From contig JAGAMO010000012.1 in NCBI GenBank assembly GCA_017624675.1, forward strand, positions 1 to 55,150: a DNA stretch of 55,150 nucleotides. The letters run 5' to 3'. How positions within the stretch are numbered: position 1 is the first letter of the stretch; every line of letters begins with the position of its first letter. Shown piece after piece: positions 22,993 to 32,144 of the stretch. The translations under genes were made by a program, and so were the position numbers. The DNA is from Clostridia bacterium. GTDB taxonomy: Bacteria; Bacillota; Clostridia; Oscillospirales; Acutalibacteraceae. The notes below the pieces were generated by a model that saw nothing but the letters and a program-made list of their open reading frames with translations, did not search any database and was not told where the DNA came from.

Positions 22993-24246
22993 ATGGCAAA
23001 AATTCTAATAAAAGGTGGCAAAAAGCTAGAGGGAGAAATTACTCTTCAAGGTGCCAAAAACAGCGTTCTGCCAGTCCTTGCCGGCACCCTTTTATGTGAT
23101 GAAAAGTGTGTTATACATAACTGTCCCGATATTGCCGATGTTGAAACATCAGTAAAAATATTAGAAACTCTTGGCTGTGTTTGTAAGCGAGAAAAGAAAA
23201 CCTTGACGGTTGATCCATCAAAGGCATCGGAAATTGAAATTCCTGATAATTTAATGCGTGAAATGCGTTCTTCGGTTGTCTTTTTAGGTGCAATAATTGG
23301 AAAAAACGGTAAAGCTGTTATCAGTAGTCCCGGTGGCTGTGAGTTGGGTCCCAGACCCATTGATTTGCATTTGTCTTCCCTTAAAAAAATGGGTGTTACC
23401 ATTACTGAAGAACACGGATTTTTATATTGTGAAGCCAAAAAGGGTATTAAAGGTACTGAAATCACTTTGGGTTTTCCTAGTGTTGGTGCCACCGAAAATA
23501 TAATTCTTGCAGCAGTAAAAGCCGAGGGACTTACAATAATACACAATGCCGCAAAAGAGCCTGAAATCAGCGATTTGGCAGATTTTCTTAATTCTGCGGG
23601 AGCTAGAATTTACGGCGGTGGCTCGGATACTGTTTATATTCACGGAGTAGAGCATTTGAGAGGCACCGAACATTCCATAATACCTGATAGAATTGTTGCC
23701 GCAACATATATGTCCTGTTGTGCTGTGACAGGCGGAGAACTTATATTAAAGGGTGCAATGCCGTCACATATAACATCAATTTTATCGGTTTTTAGAGATT
23801 CGGGTTGCGATGTGAGAGTAACGGGCAAATCTTTGAAAATAAGCGCAAGAAATAAACTTTTAAGGGTTCCTACAATTAGAAGCCTGGTTTACCCCGGTTT
23901 TCCAACAGATGCAGGACCTTTGGTTATCGCAATGCTTTGTAAAGCACGGGGCACATCGGTTTTTGTTGAAAATATTTTTGAAAACCGTTTCCGTTATGCC
24001 GATGAGCTTAAACGCTTGGGTGCAAAAATAGAAACACAAGGTAAAATTGCCGTTATTGAAGGAGTCGAAAGTCTTTCGGGTGCTACTTGCAAGTGTACCG
24101 ACCTTAGAGGCGGCGCCGCGTTAGTCACTGCAGGGCTTTGCGCTAAAGGAGAAACCTTAATAGATGAAATACATCACATTGAACGGGGATATGATAACAT
24201 TGTTTCAACCCTGAGAAGCGTGGGCGCGGATATACAATATGTTTAA
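22993..24246 (+). CDS. murA: UDP-GlcNAc 1-carboxyvinyltransferase MurA
   Basis: MurA transfers enolpyruvate from PEP to UDP-GlcNAc, the first committed step of peptidoglycan synthesis and the target of fosfomycin. The 417-residue protein has LQGAKNSVLPVLAGTLL (about 17-33, with the Lys-Asn pair). The catalytic-loop region reads SSPGGCELGPRPIDLH (about 110-125), and its Cys is the residue fosfomycin alkylates. FPTDAGPLVIAMLC (about 302-315) also contains an active-site Asp. Most MurA proteins have FPTD-QP; here the Gln is replaced by Ala. The gene sits between murG and ftsQ. Confidence 0.94.
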   Translation: MAKILIKGGKKLEGEITLQGAKNSVLPVLAGTLLCDEKCVIHNCPDIADVETSVKILETLGCVCKREKKTLTVDPSKASEIEIPDNLMREMRSSVVFLGAIIGKNGKAVISSPGGCELGPRPIDLHLSSLKKMGVTITEEHGFLYCEAKKGIKGTEITLGFPSVGATENIILAAVKAEGLTIIHNAAKEPEISDLADFLNSAGARIYGGGSDTVYIHGVEHLRGTEHSIIPDRIVAATYMSCCAVTGGELILKGAMPSHITSILSVFRDSGCDVRVTGKSLKISARNKLLRVPTIRSLVYPGFPTDAGPLVIAMLCKARGTSVFVENIFENRFRYADELKRLGAKIETQGKIAVIEGVESLSGATCKCTDLRGGAALVTAGLCAKGETLIDEIHHIERGYDNIVSTLRSVGADIQYV

Positions 24247-24257
24247 GGAATGATTTT

Positions 24258-25043
24258 TTGAAAAAAGAACCGGTAAGAGATGAATTCGTTAAAAAAAGAA
24301 TGGAACGCCAGAGAAAAATCAGAAAAAGGCGTCTTACTGCTTTTTTTGTGATATTTGTAATCTTGGCTGTGTGCACCGCAACAGTACTTTCCTTTACAGT
24401 CTTTTTTCCGATTGAAAGGATAGACATAAGGGGAAGCAAAATTTATTCAGCAGAGGAAATTTTAGATGCTTCTAAAATAGGAAAAGGGGATAATCTGTTT
24501 GCATTAAGCCGTGGAAAAATTGAAACGGCAATAAAGCAAAAGCTTCCCTTTGTTGATAAAATTAAGTTTGAAAGAAAATTGCCAGATACACTTAAAATTA
24601 CGGTAAAAGATGCGATTGAGATTGCGGCATTTAAGGTAAAAAACAAATATTATACCGTTTCGTCTTCGGGTTGGGTTATGGAAGAAAACAAAAAAGCTCC
24701 CAAAAATCTACCCTTGATAATTTGTGATGTAGGCTGTAAAGTTGGCAGTGAAATTGTTTTTAAAAATGAGGTGGAAAAGCAACTTTTAGATGATTTTTCA
24801 TCTTCATTAGAGGGAAAAAATATAAAGGTCAATTCGATTGATGTGACCCGTCAAACTGCCTTGACTTTAGAACTTGAAGATCGTTTTGAAGTTGATTTGG
24901 GCTCGTCAAATAACATACCTGAAAAAATCAGTCATTTAACGGCAATGATGGAGAAAATAAGTCCCGAAAAAGAGGGCAAAATTGACCTTAGTATGTGGAG
25001 CAGTACCAATACAAAAGGCACTTTTGTTGAACAAAAAAATTAA
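24258..25043 (+). CDS. ftsQ: FtsQ/DivIB cell division protein
   Basis: The 261-residue single-pass protein has a very basic cytosolic start (KKRMERQRKIRKRR), a membrane helix (about 28-50), and a POTRA domain starting FFPIERIDIRGSKIYSAEEIL (about 49-69). An FtsQ/DivIB beta domain includes KLPFVDKIKFERKLPDTLKITV and a C-terminal tail with acidic and Ser residues. It stabilises FtsL and DivIC at the divisome. TTG start behind AAGGAATGA, 11 bases after murA. It is the last gene before the separate ftsZ promoter. Confidence 0.9.
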   Translation: MKKEPVRDEFVKKRMERQRKIRKRRLTAFFVIFVILAVCTATVLSFTVFFPIERIDIRGSKIYSAEEILDASKIGKGDNLFALSRGKIETAIKQKLPFVDKIKFERKLPDTLKITVKDAIEIAAFKVKNKYYTVSSSGWVMEENKKAPKNLPLIICDVGCKVGSEIVFKNEVEKQLLDDFSSSLEGKNIKVNSIDVTRQTALTLELEDRFEVDLGSSNNIPEKISHLTAMMEKISPEKEGKIDLSMWSSTNTKGTFVEQKN

Positions 25044-25077
25044 ATTTCAAAAAAATTACAAAATTGTAATAAAACTG

Positions 25078-25106
25078 TTGAAATTTTAAATAAAGTGTGT
25101 TATTAT
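25078..25106 (+). promoter_or_regulatory. ftsZ promoter
   Basis: TTGAAA (25078-25083) and TATTAT (25101-25106), 17 bp apart, lie in the 118-bp gap after ftsQ. ftsZ begins 56 bases past the -10 box with an ACGGAGGA ribosome site. No terminator precedes the promoter, so ftsZ is probably also read from upstream. Confidence 0.75.
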
Positions 25107-25161
25107 CAATGTGTATGATAATATATACTTGGAAATTTATATAAACACGGAGGAATTAAAA

Positions 25162-26214
25162 ATGCCATTTGAAGTAGCAGAGCAGGCAAATGTAGTTCAA
25201 ATCAAAGTTGTGGGTGTCGGCGGAGGCGGCGGAAACGCTATTAACCGCATGGTTGACGCTGGTGTTAAGGGTGTTGAATTCGTTGCAATCAATACCGATA
25301 AAGCAGCTTTAATTAAGTCTAAAGCAACTCAGAAAATCCAAATTGGAGATAAGACCACTGCAGGTATGGGCGCAGGCGGAAATCCTGACAACGGAAGAGC
25401 TGCAGCAGAAGAATCACGCGACGAAATTGCAGCAGCTATTAGAGATGCTGATATGATTTTCATTACTGCAGGTATGGGCGGCGGTACAGGTACCGGCGCT
25501 GCTCCTATCGTTGCAACTGTTGCAAAGGAATTAGGAATACTTACCGTTGGTATCGTTACTAAGCCCTTCGCTTTCGAAGGTAAAAAGCGCATGACTCAGG
25601 CTGAGGCTGGCATCGCCGCTTTAAAAGAAAATGTAGACAGCCTTGTTGTTATCCCCAACGAGCGTCTTAAGTTTGTTAGCGAAGAGAAGATTACTTTCAA
25701 GAACGCATTTGATATTGCTGATGATGTTCTTCGTCAGGGTGTTCAGAGCATTTCTGAACTTATCAATGTTACCGCTTTGGTTAACCTTGACTTTGCTGAT
25801 GTTCGCTCTATTATGGCTGATGCCGGTTACGCTCACATGGGCGTTGGCGTTGCTACAGGCCGTGATAAGGCAGAGCAGGCAGCTCGTACTGCTATCAACA
25901 GTCCTCTTATTGAGACTTCAATGGATAACGCTCGTGGCGTAATCATCAGCATCACCGGTTCTAGCGATATCGGTCTTGAGGAAGTTGAACTTGCTTCTTC
26001 TATCATTTCTGATATGGCCCATCCTGATGCTACCATTATTTGGGGTGCTCAGCTTGATGATACTCTTGAGGACACCATCCGCGTAACAGTTGTTGCTACC
26101 GGATTGGGTGATGACCGCAAGGATGACAAAAACGATTTGGTTTCTTTCTTAAACACAACTAGCAATGACGATGATGAAACCTACACCGATGCTTTAAGCT
26201 TCTTTAAACAGTAA
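25162..26214 (+). CDS. ftsZ: Cell division GTPase FtsZ
   Basis: FtsZ polymerises into the Z-ring. The 350-residue protein has [14 protein letters not shown] (about 13-26), the tubulin signature [13 protein letters not shown] (about 105-117) and the T7 loop [14 protein letters not shown], whose acidic residues complete the GTPase site of the next subunit. The ATG at 25162 is chosen because it follows ACGGAGGA and matches family starts. The linker after the globular domain is short and acidic, and the tail DALSFFKQ lacks the basic residues of the usual FtsA/SepF-binding peptide. There is no ftsA nearby. Codons are noticeably more C/G-rich at third positions than in the neighbours, as expected for high expression. 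Confidence 0.97.
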   Translation: MPFEVAEQANVVQIKVVGVGGGGGNAINRMVDAGVKGVEFVAINTDKAALIKSKATQKIQIGDKTTAGMGAGGNPDNGRAAAEESRDEIAAAIRDADMIFITAGMGGGTGTGAAPIVATVAKELGILTVGIVTKPFAFEGKKRMTQAEAGIAALKENVDSLVVIPNERLKFVSEEKITFKNAFDIADDVLRQGVQSISELINVTALVNLDFADVRSIMADAGYAHMGVGVATGRDKAEQAARTAINSPLIETSMDNARGVIISITGSSDIGLEEVELASSIISDMAHPDATIIWGAQLDDTLEDTIRVTVVATGLGDDRKDDKNDLVSFLNTTSNDDDETYTDALSFFKQ

Positions 26215-26224
26215 TAAATTTTAA

Positions 26225-26260
26225 CAGCACATCTGCGTAATACAGATGTGCTGTGTTTAT
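26225..26260 (+). terminator. Terminator after ftsZ
   Basis: CAGCACATCTG (26225-26235) pairs perfectly with CAGATGTGCTG (26243-26253), followed by the T-rich TGTTTATT. The 11-bp stem is strong and the tail imperfect. Confidence 0.8.
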
Positions 26261-26271
26261 TAAATGTATCT

Positions 26272-26307
26272 CGGAGAGGCGGGAAACCGTTTTCTCCGTT
26301 TGTTTTT
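26272..26307 (+). terminator. Second terminator in the ftsZ-argG gap
   Basis: CGGAGA (26272-26277) pairs with TCTCCG (26293-26298) around an inner CGG/CCG stem, followed by TTTGTTTTT. Two successive terminators strongly isolate the arginine operon from dcw transcription. Confidence 0.7.
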
Positions 26308-26387
26308 ATGGGTTTTGTATATATTGAACAAAAGTAATTAAACATTGGCATACAATATGTGCAAAAAATAAAACTTGTAAATAATAC

Positions 26388-26457
26388 TTGCATATTTATT
26401 CAAAATATGTTATTATTTATGCATAGAAAATATTGAAATATGCATAATTTATGCATA
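26388..26457 (+). promoter_or_regulatory. arg operon promoter with ARG box and TATGCATA repeats
   Basis: TTGCAT (26388-26393) and TATTAT (26411-26416) are 17 bp apart. TGCATATTTATTCA (26389-26402) matches the ArgR/AhrC half-operator consensus TGMATWWWWATKCA at every position and covers the -35 box. Downstream TATGCATA occurs three times (26418, 26439, 26450), and the last two form the palindrome TGCAT-N5-ATGCA. Spacings of 21 and 11 bp put them on one face of the helix. Arginine-dependent repression of argG onward is the natural reading. Confidence 0.75.
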
Positions 26458-26471
26458 ACGGAGGAATTATT

Positions 26472-27701
26472 ATGAATAAAAAAGAAATTAAAAAGGTTGT
26501 ACTTGCTTATTCGGGCGGTTTGGATACATCTATCATTATTCCTTGGCTTAAGGAAAACTACAACAACCCCGAAATAATTGCCGTTTCCGGTAATGTTGGT
26601 CAAGCTGATGAGCTCGAAGGACTGGAGGAAAAGGCTATTAAAACAGGTGCTTCAAAGTGCTATATTGAGGACCTAACAGAAGAGTTCTTAACCGATTTTG
26701 TTTTCCCTTGCGTTCAAGCAGGTGCTAAATATGAAGACTATCTTTTAGGTACTGCTTTTGCTCGTCCTCCTATTGCAAAGAGAATTGCTGAAATTGCTTT
26801 GGCAGAGGGTGCAGACGCTATTTGCCACGGCTGTACAGGTAAGGGTAACGACCAAGTTCGTTTCGAACTTGCTATCAAGGCTTTGGCTCCTGATATTACA
26901 ATTATCGCTCCTTGGAGAGAGTGGGAAATTAAATCCCGTGAAGAGGAAATTGCTTATGCTGAGGCTCACAATGTTCCTCTAAAGATTAACCGTGAGACTA
27001 ACTATTCTAAGGATAAGAACATTTGGCACTTATCACACGAAGGTCTTGACCTTGAGGACCCCGCAAACGAGCCTTTATATAATAAGGAAGGCTTCCTTGA
27101 AATGGGCGTTTCTCCTGAAATGGCTCCTGATAAGCCAACCTATGTTACAATTCATTTCGAGCAAGGTGTTCCCACTGCTGTTGATGGCAAGGAAATGGGT
27201 GCCGTAGAATTGGTTGAAACCCTTAATAAATTAGGTGGCGCAAACGGTATCGGTCTTTTAGATATCGTTGAAAACCGTCTTGTTGGTATGAAGTGTCGTG
27301 GTGTTTATGAGACTCCAGGCGGTGCTATTATTTACAAGGCGCACAGCGCGCTTGAGATGCTTTGTCTTGATAAGGAAACTTCACACTATAAGGCACTTGT
27401 TGCTCAGAAATTGGGCGAACTCGTTTATAATGCTCAGTGGTTCTCTCCCTTGACCGAGGCTATTCTTTCCTTTGTTAAAACAACACAAAAGACAGTTACA
27501 GGCGATGTAACCTTAAAGCTTTATAAGGGTAATATGATTAACGCAAGTATTACTTCTCCTTATTCACTCTATGACCCCGAAATTGCTACTTTTGAAGAGG
27601 ATGAGGTTTACGACCAGACAGATGCTACAGGCTTTATAAACCTTTATGGACTCCCCACATCGGTTTATGCAAAGATGAAGCAGAAAAACAATATTAAATA
27701 A
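26472..27701 (+). CDS. argG: Argininosuccinate synthase
   Basis: ArgG joins citrulline and aspartate with ATP to argininosuccinate. The 409-residue protein has the N-type ATP pyrophosphatase loop [10 protein letters not shown] (about 9-18). It also has AFARPPIAK, the [15 protein letters not shown] segment (about 117-131) that binds citrulline and aspartate, and [11 protein letters not shown] near the middle. ATG 26472 follows CGGAGGA; the longer frame starting 26451 begins inside a regulatory repeat. It is first of seven arginine genes, and argH starts 18 bases later. Confidence 0.97.
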   Translation: MNKKEIKKVVLAYSGGLDTSIIIPWLKENYNNPEIIAVSGNVGQADELEGLEEKAIKTGASKCYIEDLTEEFLTDFVFPCVQAGAKYEDYLLGTAFARPPIAKRIAEIALAEGADAICHGCTGKGNDQVRFELAIKALAPDITIIAPWREWEIKSREEEIAYAEAHNVPLKINRETNYSKDKNIWHLSHEGLDLEDPANEPLYNKEGFLEMGVSPEMAPDKPTYVTIHFEQGVPTAVDGKEMGAVELVETLNKLGGANGIGLLDIVENRLVGMKCRGVYETPGGAIIYKAHSALEMLCLDKETSHYKALVAQKLGELVYNAQWFSPLTEAILSFVKTTQKTVTGDVTLKLYKGNMINASITSPYSLYDPEIATFEEDEVYDQTDATGFINLYGLPTSVYAKMKQKNNIK

Positions 27702-27719
27702 TAAAAAGCAGGTATTATA

Positions 27720-29099
27720 ATGGATAAAATGTGGGCAGGAAGATTTGAAAAAGCCCTTGATAAACAGGCTGACGATTTTAATTCTTCCATTCATTTTGAC
27801 TCAAGAATGTATAAGCAGGATATAATTGGCTCGATGGCTCATGCTATTATGCTAAGACGCCAAGGAATTATTTCCGAAACAGAGGAAAAGGAAATTCAAA
27901 AAGGACTTTCTGGTATCTTGGCTGATATCGAATCGGGTGATTTACAGTTTGATATGAACGCCGAGGATATCCATATGTTTGTTGAGTCTGAGCTTACAAA
28001 ACGTATTGGTGATGCAGGTAAAAAACTTCACACAGCAAGAAGCAGAAACGACCAAGTAGCGCTTGATATTCGTATGTATTTAATGTCTGAGTGTGAAGAA
28101 ATCGGCGGACTTTTAAAGGATTTGATACGTGCTATTCGTGATTTGGCGAAAAAACATAAGACTACTATTATGCCGGGATACACCCATCTTCAACGTGCTC
28201 AACCTATAACCTTTGCTCACCACATTTTAGCCTATGGTATGATGTTTACCCGTGACATTAACCGTTTGGGTGATGCCGTTAAGAGAATGTATGAGAGCTG
28301 TTCTATCGGCTCTTGTGCTTTGGCGGGTACTACATATGATACTGACCGTGAGTGGGAAGCTAAACGCTTGGGCTTTAGCGGAATTTCACTTAACAGTATA
28401 GACGGTGTTTCAGACAGAGATTTCTGCGTAGAGCTTTTATCCGCATATGCTATGATTATGATGCATCTTTCCCGTTTTTCAGAGGAAATTATCCTTTGGT
28501 CAAGTTGGGAATTTAAGTTTGTTGAGCTTGACGACAGTTACACAACGGGTTCTAGCATTATGCCCCAAAAGAAAAACCCCGATATGGCAGAGTTGGTTAG
28601 AGGTAAAACAGGTAGGGTATACGGCGATTTAATGGCTTTGCTTACCACCCTTAAAGGTTTGCCTTTAGCATACAACAAGGATATGCAAGAGGATAAAGAG
28701 GCTATTTTCGATGCTGTTGATACTGTAAAGAAGTGTGTTAGTATCTTTACACCAATGCTTGCTACAATGAAGGTTTTACCCGAAAATATGCTTTCTGCCG
28801 CAGGTAAAGGCTTTATAAATGCTACCGATTTGGCTGATTACTTGGTTAAAAAGGGTAAGCCTTTCAGAACGGCTTACAAAATTGTCGGCGAAATTGTGGC
28901 TTACTGTATTCAAAACGGACTGATTTTAGAAACTGTTTCTTTGGATAAATACAAAGAGTTTGACGATAGTTTTGAAAAGGATTTATACGGCGAAATCTCC
29001 CTTAAAACATGTGTTGAAAAGAGAATTTCTGCAGGTGGAACAGGTGAGAAATCAGTAGAAAAGCAAATAGAATTTTTAACGGAGTTATTAAATGACTAA
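27720..29099 (+). CDS. argH: Argininosuccinate lyase
   Basis: ArgH splits argininosuccinate into arginine and fumarate, the last step of the pathway. The 459-residue protein of the fumarase/aspartase superfamily has HTARSRNDQVALD (about 103-115), TIMPGYTHLQRAQP (about 149-162) and the signature GSSIMPQKKNPD (about 277-288), whose mobile loop carries the catalytic serine. AGGTATTATA precedes the ATG, so the SD is weak and coupling to argG likely. Its last 8 bases overlap argC. Confidence 0.97.
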   Translation: MDKMWAGRFEKALDKQADDFNSSIHFDSRMYKQDIIGSMAHAIMLRRQGIISETEEKEIQKGLSGILADIESGDLQFDMNAEDIHMFVESELTKRIGDAGKKLHTARSRNDQVALDIRMYLMSECEEIGGLLKDLIRAIRDLAKKHKTTIMPGYTHLQRAQPITFAHHILAYGMMFTRDINRLGDAVKRMYESCSIGSCALAGTTYDTDREWEAKRLGFSGISLNSIDGVSDRDFCVELLSAYAMIMMHLSRFSEEIILWSSWEFKFVELDDSYTTGSSIMPQKKNPDMAELVRGKTGRVYGDLMALLTTLKGLPLAYNKDMQEDKEAIFDAVDTVKKCVSIFTPMLATMKVLPENMLSAAGKGFINATDLADYLVKKGKPFRTAYKIVGEIVAYCIQNGLILETVSLDKYKEFDDSFEKDLYGEISLKTCVEKRISAGGTGEKSVEKQIEFLTELLND

Positions 29100-30021
29100 G
29101 GTTTTTATTGACGGCAGTGCAGGAACTACGGGTCTTAGAATTGCCGAAAGATTAAGTTTTAGAAAAGATATTGAGCTTATCACTTTAACTGAAGAAAACC
29201 GCAAGGATATAAACGCTCGTAAAGAGGCAATAAATCAGGCAGACATTGTTTTTCTTTGTCTGCCCGATGTGGCTTCTATAGAGTCGGTGTCTCTTTGTGA
29301 TAACGAGAATACGGTTATTATTGATACCTCAACCGCTCATAGAACAAACAGTGACTGGGCATACGGTTTTCCCGAACTTTCACGGAAGTTTGAAGAAAAA
29401 ATCAAAACTTCAAAGAGAATTGCAAATCCAGGCTGTCACGCAAGCGGTTTTATTGCATTGATTTACCCCTTAATTGAAAGTGGTATTTTAAAGGACGATG
29501 CACTTCTTTCCTGTGTTTCATTAACAGGTTACAGCGGTGGCGGTAAGAAGATGATAGCCGAGTATGAGGCAGAAGATAGGGATGAACTTTTAGATGCTCC
29601 CCGTCAATACGGACTTTCACAGTCTCACAAGCATTTGCCTGAAATGATGGCTGTTACAGGTATTAAAAATGCACCCGCATTTATGCCGATTGTAGGAGAC
29701 TTTTACAGCGGTATGGAGGTTACAATTCCTCTTTTCCCCGAAATGCTAAACAATGCAAGTGTAGAGGATATCAAAAAAATTTATAAAGAAAAGTACAACG
29801 GACCTATCGTTACCTTTGTTGATAACTTTGATGAAAGCGGTTTTGTTTCGGCTAATAAGCTTAAATTAAAAGACAGTATGGAAGTATCTGTTAGCGGAAA
29901 CGATGATAGAATTTTACTTATTGCCCGTTACGATAACCTTGGCAAAGGTGCTTCGGGTGCGGCAGTAGAATGTATGAATATTGTTCTTGGTTGTGATATA
30001 ACAACCGGTCTTGAAATTTAG
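29092..30021 (+). CDS. argC: N-acetyl-gamma-glutamyl-phosphate reductase (short, type 2)
   Basis: ArgC reduces N-acetylglutamyl phosphate to the semialdehyde with NADPH. The 309-residue protein is of the shorter type 2 class rather than the ~345-residue type of E. coli and Bacillus. It has the Rossmann start VFIDGSAGTTGLRI (about 4-17), DTSTAHR, YGFPEL, and the catalytic cysteine in ANPGCHASGF (about 112-121). SHKHLPEM and KGASGAAVECMN follow. It overlaps argH by 8 bases and is followed by argJ. Confidence 0.93.
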   Translation: MTKVFIDGSAGTTGLRIAERLSFRKDIELITLTEENRKDINARKEAINQADIVFLCLPDVASIESVSLCDNENTVIIDTSTAHRTNSDWAYGFPELSRKFEEKIKTSKRIANPGCHASGFIALIYPLIESGILKDDALLSCVSLTGYSGGGKKMIAEYEAEDRDELLDAPRQYGLSQSHKHLPEMMAVTGIKNAPAFMPIVGDFYSGMEVTIPLFPEMLNNASVEDIKKIYKEKYNGPIVTFVDNFDESGFVSANKLKLKDSMEVSVSGNDDRILLIARYDNLGKGASGAAVECMNIVLGCDITTGLEI

Positions 30022-30032
30022 GAGTGTTAAAT

Positions 30033-31247
30033 TTGAATATTATTTCAGGTGGTGTTACCGCGGCAAAAGGCTTTAAGGCAAGCGGTGTTCACTGCGGTAT
30101 CAGAAAAAATAAACTAAAAAAGGATTTAGCTTTAATTTACAGTGAAACAAAGGCAAATGTTGCGGCGGTTTATACCACAAATGCTGTTAAAGGCGCACCC
30201 TTGACCGTTACCAAAAACCATATTGCCGACGGATATGCCAGTGCAATTATTTGCAACAGCGGAAATGCTAACACATGTAATGCTAACGGAATTGAAATAG
30301 CCGAGCAAATGTCTGCACTTTTGGGCGATGCACTAAAAATTGACCCTTGCGATGTAGTTGTGGCGTCTACCGGTGTTATCGGTCAGCCTTTGGATATTGA
30401 GCCTATCAAAAACGGAATACCATCTTTGGTGGAGTCATTAGATGAGAATGGAGGACTTTCTGCCGCAGAGGGTATAATGACTACCGACACCAAAGCAAAA
30501 GAGGTTGCGGTAGAGTTTGAAGTCGGCGGCAAGGTGTGTAAAATCGGCGGTATTGCCAAGGGCTCTGGTATGATTCATCCCAATATGGCAACTATGCTCG
30601 TTTTCATTACCACCGACTGTAATATAAGCTCACAAATGCTTCAAAAGGCGCTGTCGTCAGATATTCAAAGCACATTTAATATGGTAAGTATAGATGGCGA
30701 TACCTCTACAAATGATATGGTTTGTGTTCTTGCAAACGGCATGGCAGGAAACGAAGAAATCACAGAAGATAATGACGATTTTAAAACCTTTATGAAGACT
30801 TTGAATACAGTAAACATTAATCTTTGCCGCAAAATCGCAGGTGACGGCGAGGGTGCAACAAAGCTTTTAGAGTGCAAGGTTTCGGGCGCTCAGAGTGATG
30901 AAATTGCGAAAACTGTTGCAAAATCGGTTATTTGCTCTTCACTTACAAAGGCGGCAATGTTTGGTGCTGATGCTAACTGGGGCCGTGTTCTTTGTGCTAT
31001 CGGATACAGTAAGGCACCCGTTGATGTTAACAAAATTGATGTTTCCTTTAAATCAGCAAAGGGCGAAATCCCTGTTTGTAAAAACGGTGCAGGAATAGAA
31101 TTTTCAGAAGAAAAGGCAAAGGAAATTTTGCTTGAAGAGGTAATTGAAATTTTAATAGACCTTAACTCTGGGGACTGCAGTTCTACTGCTTGGGGTTGCG
31201 ACCTTACCTATGAATACGTTAAAATTAACGGCGATTACAGAACATAA
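30033..31247 (+). CDS. argJ: Bifunctional ornithine/glutamate acetyltransferase ArgJ
   Basis: ArgJ recycles the acetyl group from N-acetylornithine to glutamate. The 404-residue precursor has GVTAAKGFKASGVHCG near the start and the self-cleavage site GSGMIHPNMATMLVFITTD (about 176-194), where the Thr of ATM becomes the nucleophile of the beta chain. DADWGR-like DANWGRVLCAIG follows, and it ends in CDLTYEYVKING. TTG 30033 is used with GGAGTG upstream; the longer GTG start at 30024 overlaps that SD. No argA is present, consistent with a cyclic acetyl pathway. Whether it also accepts acetyl-CoA cannot be read from sequence. Confidence 0.95.
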   Translation: MNIISGGVTAAKGFKASGVHCGIRKNKLKKDLALIYSETKANVAAVYTTNAVKGAPLTVTKNHIADGYASAIICNSGNANTCNANGIEIAEQMSALLGDALKIDPCDVVVASTGVIGQPLDIEPIKNGIPSLVESLDENGGLSAAEGIMTTDTKAKEVAVEFEVGGKVCKIGGIAKGSGMIHPNMATMLVFITTDCNISSQMLQKALSSDIQSTFNMVSIDGDTSTNDMVCVLANGMAGNEEITEDNDDFKTFMKTLNTVNINLCRKIAGDGEGATKLLECKVSGAQSDEIAKTVAKSVICSSLTKAAMFGADANWGRVLCAIGYSKAPVDVNKIDVSFKSAKGEIPVCKNGAGIEFSEEKAKEILLEEVIEILIDLNSGDCSSTAWGCDLTYEYVKINGDYRT

Positions 31248-31262
31248 AAGAAGTGATAAATT

Positions 31263-32144
31263 ATGTATATTGATGATATAACAAATGCTCAAAGGGCAGA
31301 GGTTTTAACAGCGGCATTGCCCTTTATTAAGATGTATAACGGCAAAATCGTTGTTGTTAAATACGGCGGAAACGCTATGATTAACGAAGACCTTAAACAA
31401 CAGGTTATGGAGGACTTGGTTCTTCTTCACTTGGTTGGTGTAAAGGTTGTTTTGGTTCACGGGGGCGGACCTGAAATTACCGAAATGTTAAGCAAGGTTG
31501 GAAAAGAGACCAAGTTTGTTGACGGACTCAGAGTGACCGACGGTGAAACTGCCGAAATAGTTCAAATGGTTTTGGCAGGTAAAATTAATAAGAGCCTTGT
31601 AAATCTTTTGGGGACAAAGGGCGGCAAGGCAATGGGTATTTCGGGCATTGATGCTCATATTATTGAAGCCGAAGTTAAGGACGAGCGTTTAGGCTTTGTG
31701 GGTAATATCACAAAGGTTAATGTTGAGCCTATTAAGAACCTTATGGATAACGATTACATACCCGTTATTTCAACCGTTGCTTGTGATGACAAGGGTAATG
31801 TTTATAATGTTAACGCTGATACCGCTGCCGCATATATTGCGGGTGCCTTAAATGCAGAGCGTTTAATTTCTATGACCGATATTGCGGGAATTTTAAAGGA
31901 TAAGGACGACCCAACTTCCCTTATTCCTTGCATTGATGTTAATGAAGCAAAGCAATTATTTAGTGACGGCACAATTTCTGGCGGTATGATACCCAAGGTT
32001 GAATGTTGCTTGGAGGCAATCTCAAAGGGTGTTAAAAAGGTTGTTATAATGGACGGCAGAGTGCCACACTCTTTGCTTATTGAAACCTTGACCGATGAGG
32101 GTGCAGGTACAATGGTTATAAAGGAAAAAGGTAATGAATATTAA
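31263..32144 (+). CDS. argB: Acetylglutamate kinase
   Basis: ArgB phosphorylates N-acetylglutamate, usually the arginine-inhibited step in organisms with ArgJ. The 293-residue amino-acid-kinase-fold protein has VVKYGGNAMI (about 31-40), VLVHGGGPEITEML (about 61-74), and NVNADTAAAYIAGAL (about 180-194). GGMIPKVECC follows (about 240-249), with the ATP-site Lys. An N-terminal helix (AQRAEVLTAALPFIKMYNGK) of the sort needed for hexamer formation suggests arginine feedback inhibition. It overlaps argD by 11 bases. Confidence 0.96.
   Translation: MYIDDITNAQRAEVLTAALPFIKMYNGKIVVVKYGGNAMINEDLKQQVMEDLVLLHLVGVKVVLVHGGGPEITEMLSKVGKETKFVDGLRVTDGETAEIVQMVLAGKINKSLVNLLGTKGGKAMGISGIDAHIIEAEVKDERLGFVGNITKVNVEPIKNLMDNDYIPVISTVACDDKGNVYNVNADTAAAYIAGALNAERLISMTDIAGILKDKDDPTSLIPCIDVNEAKQLFSDGTISGGMIPKVECCLEAISKGVKKVVIMDGRVPHSLLIETLTDEGAGTMVIKEKGNEY

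Noticed and set aside
26299-26471. T-box or other riboswitch before argG
   Set aside because: The leader is short, has no T-box motif or stem layout, and its repeats fit DNA operators.
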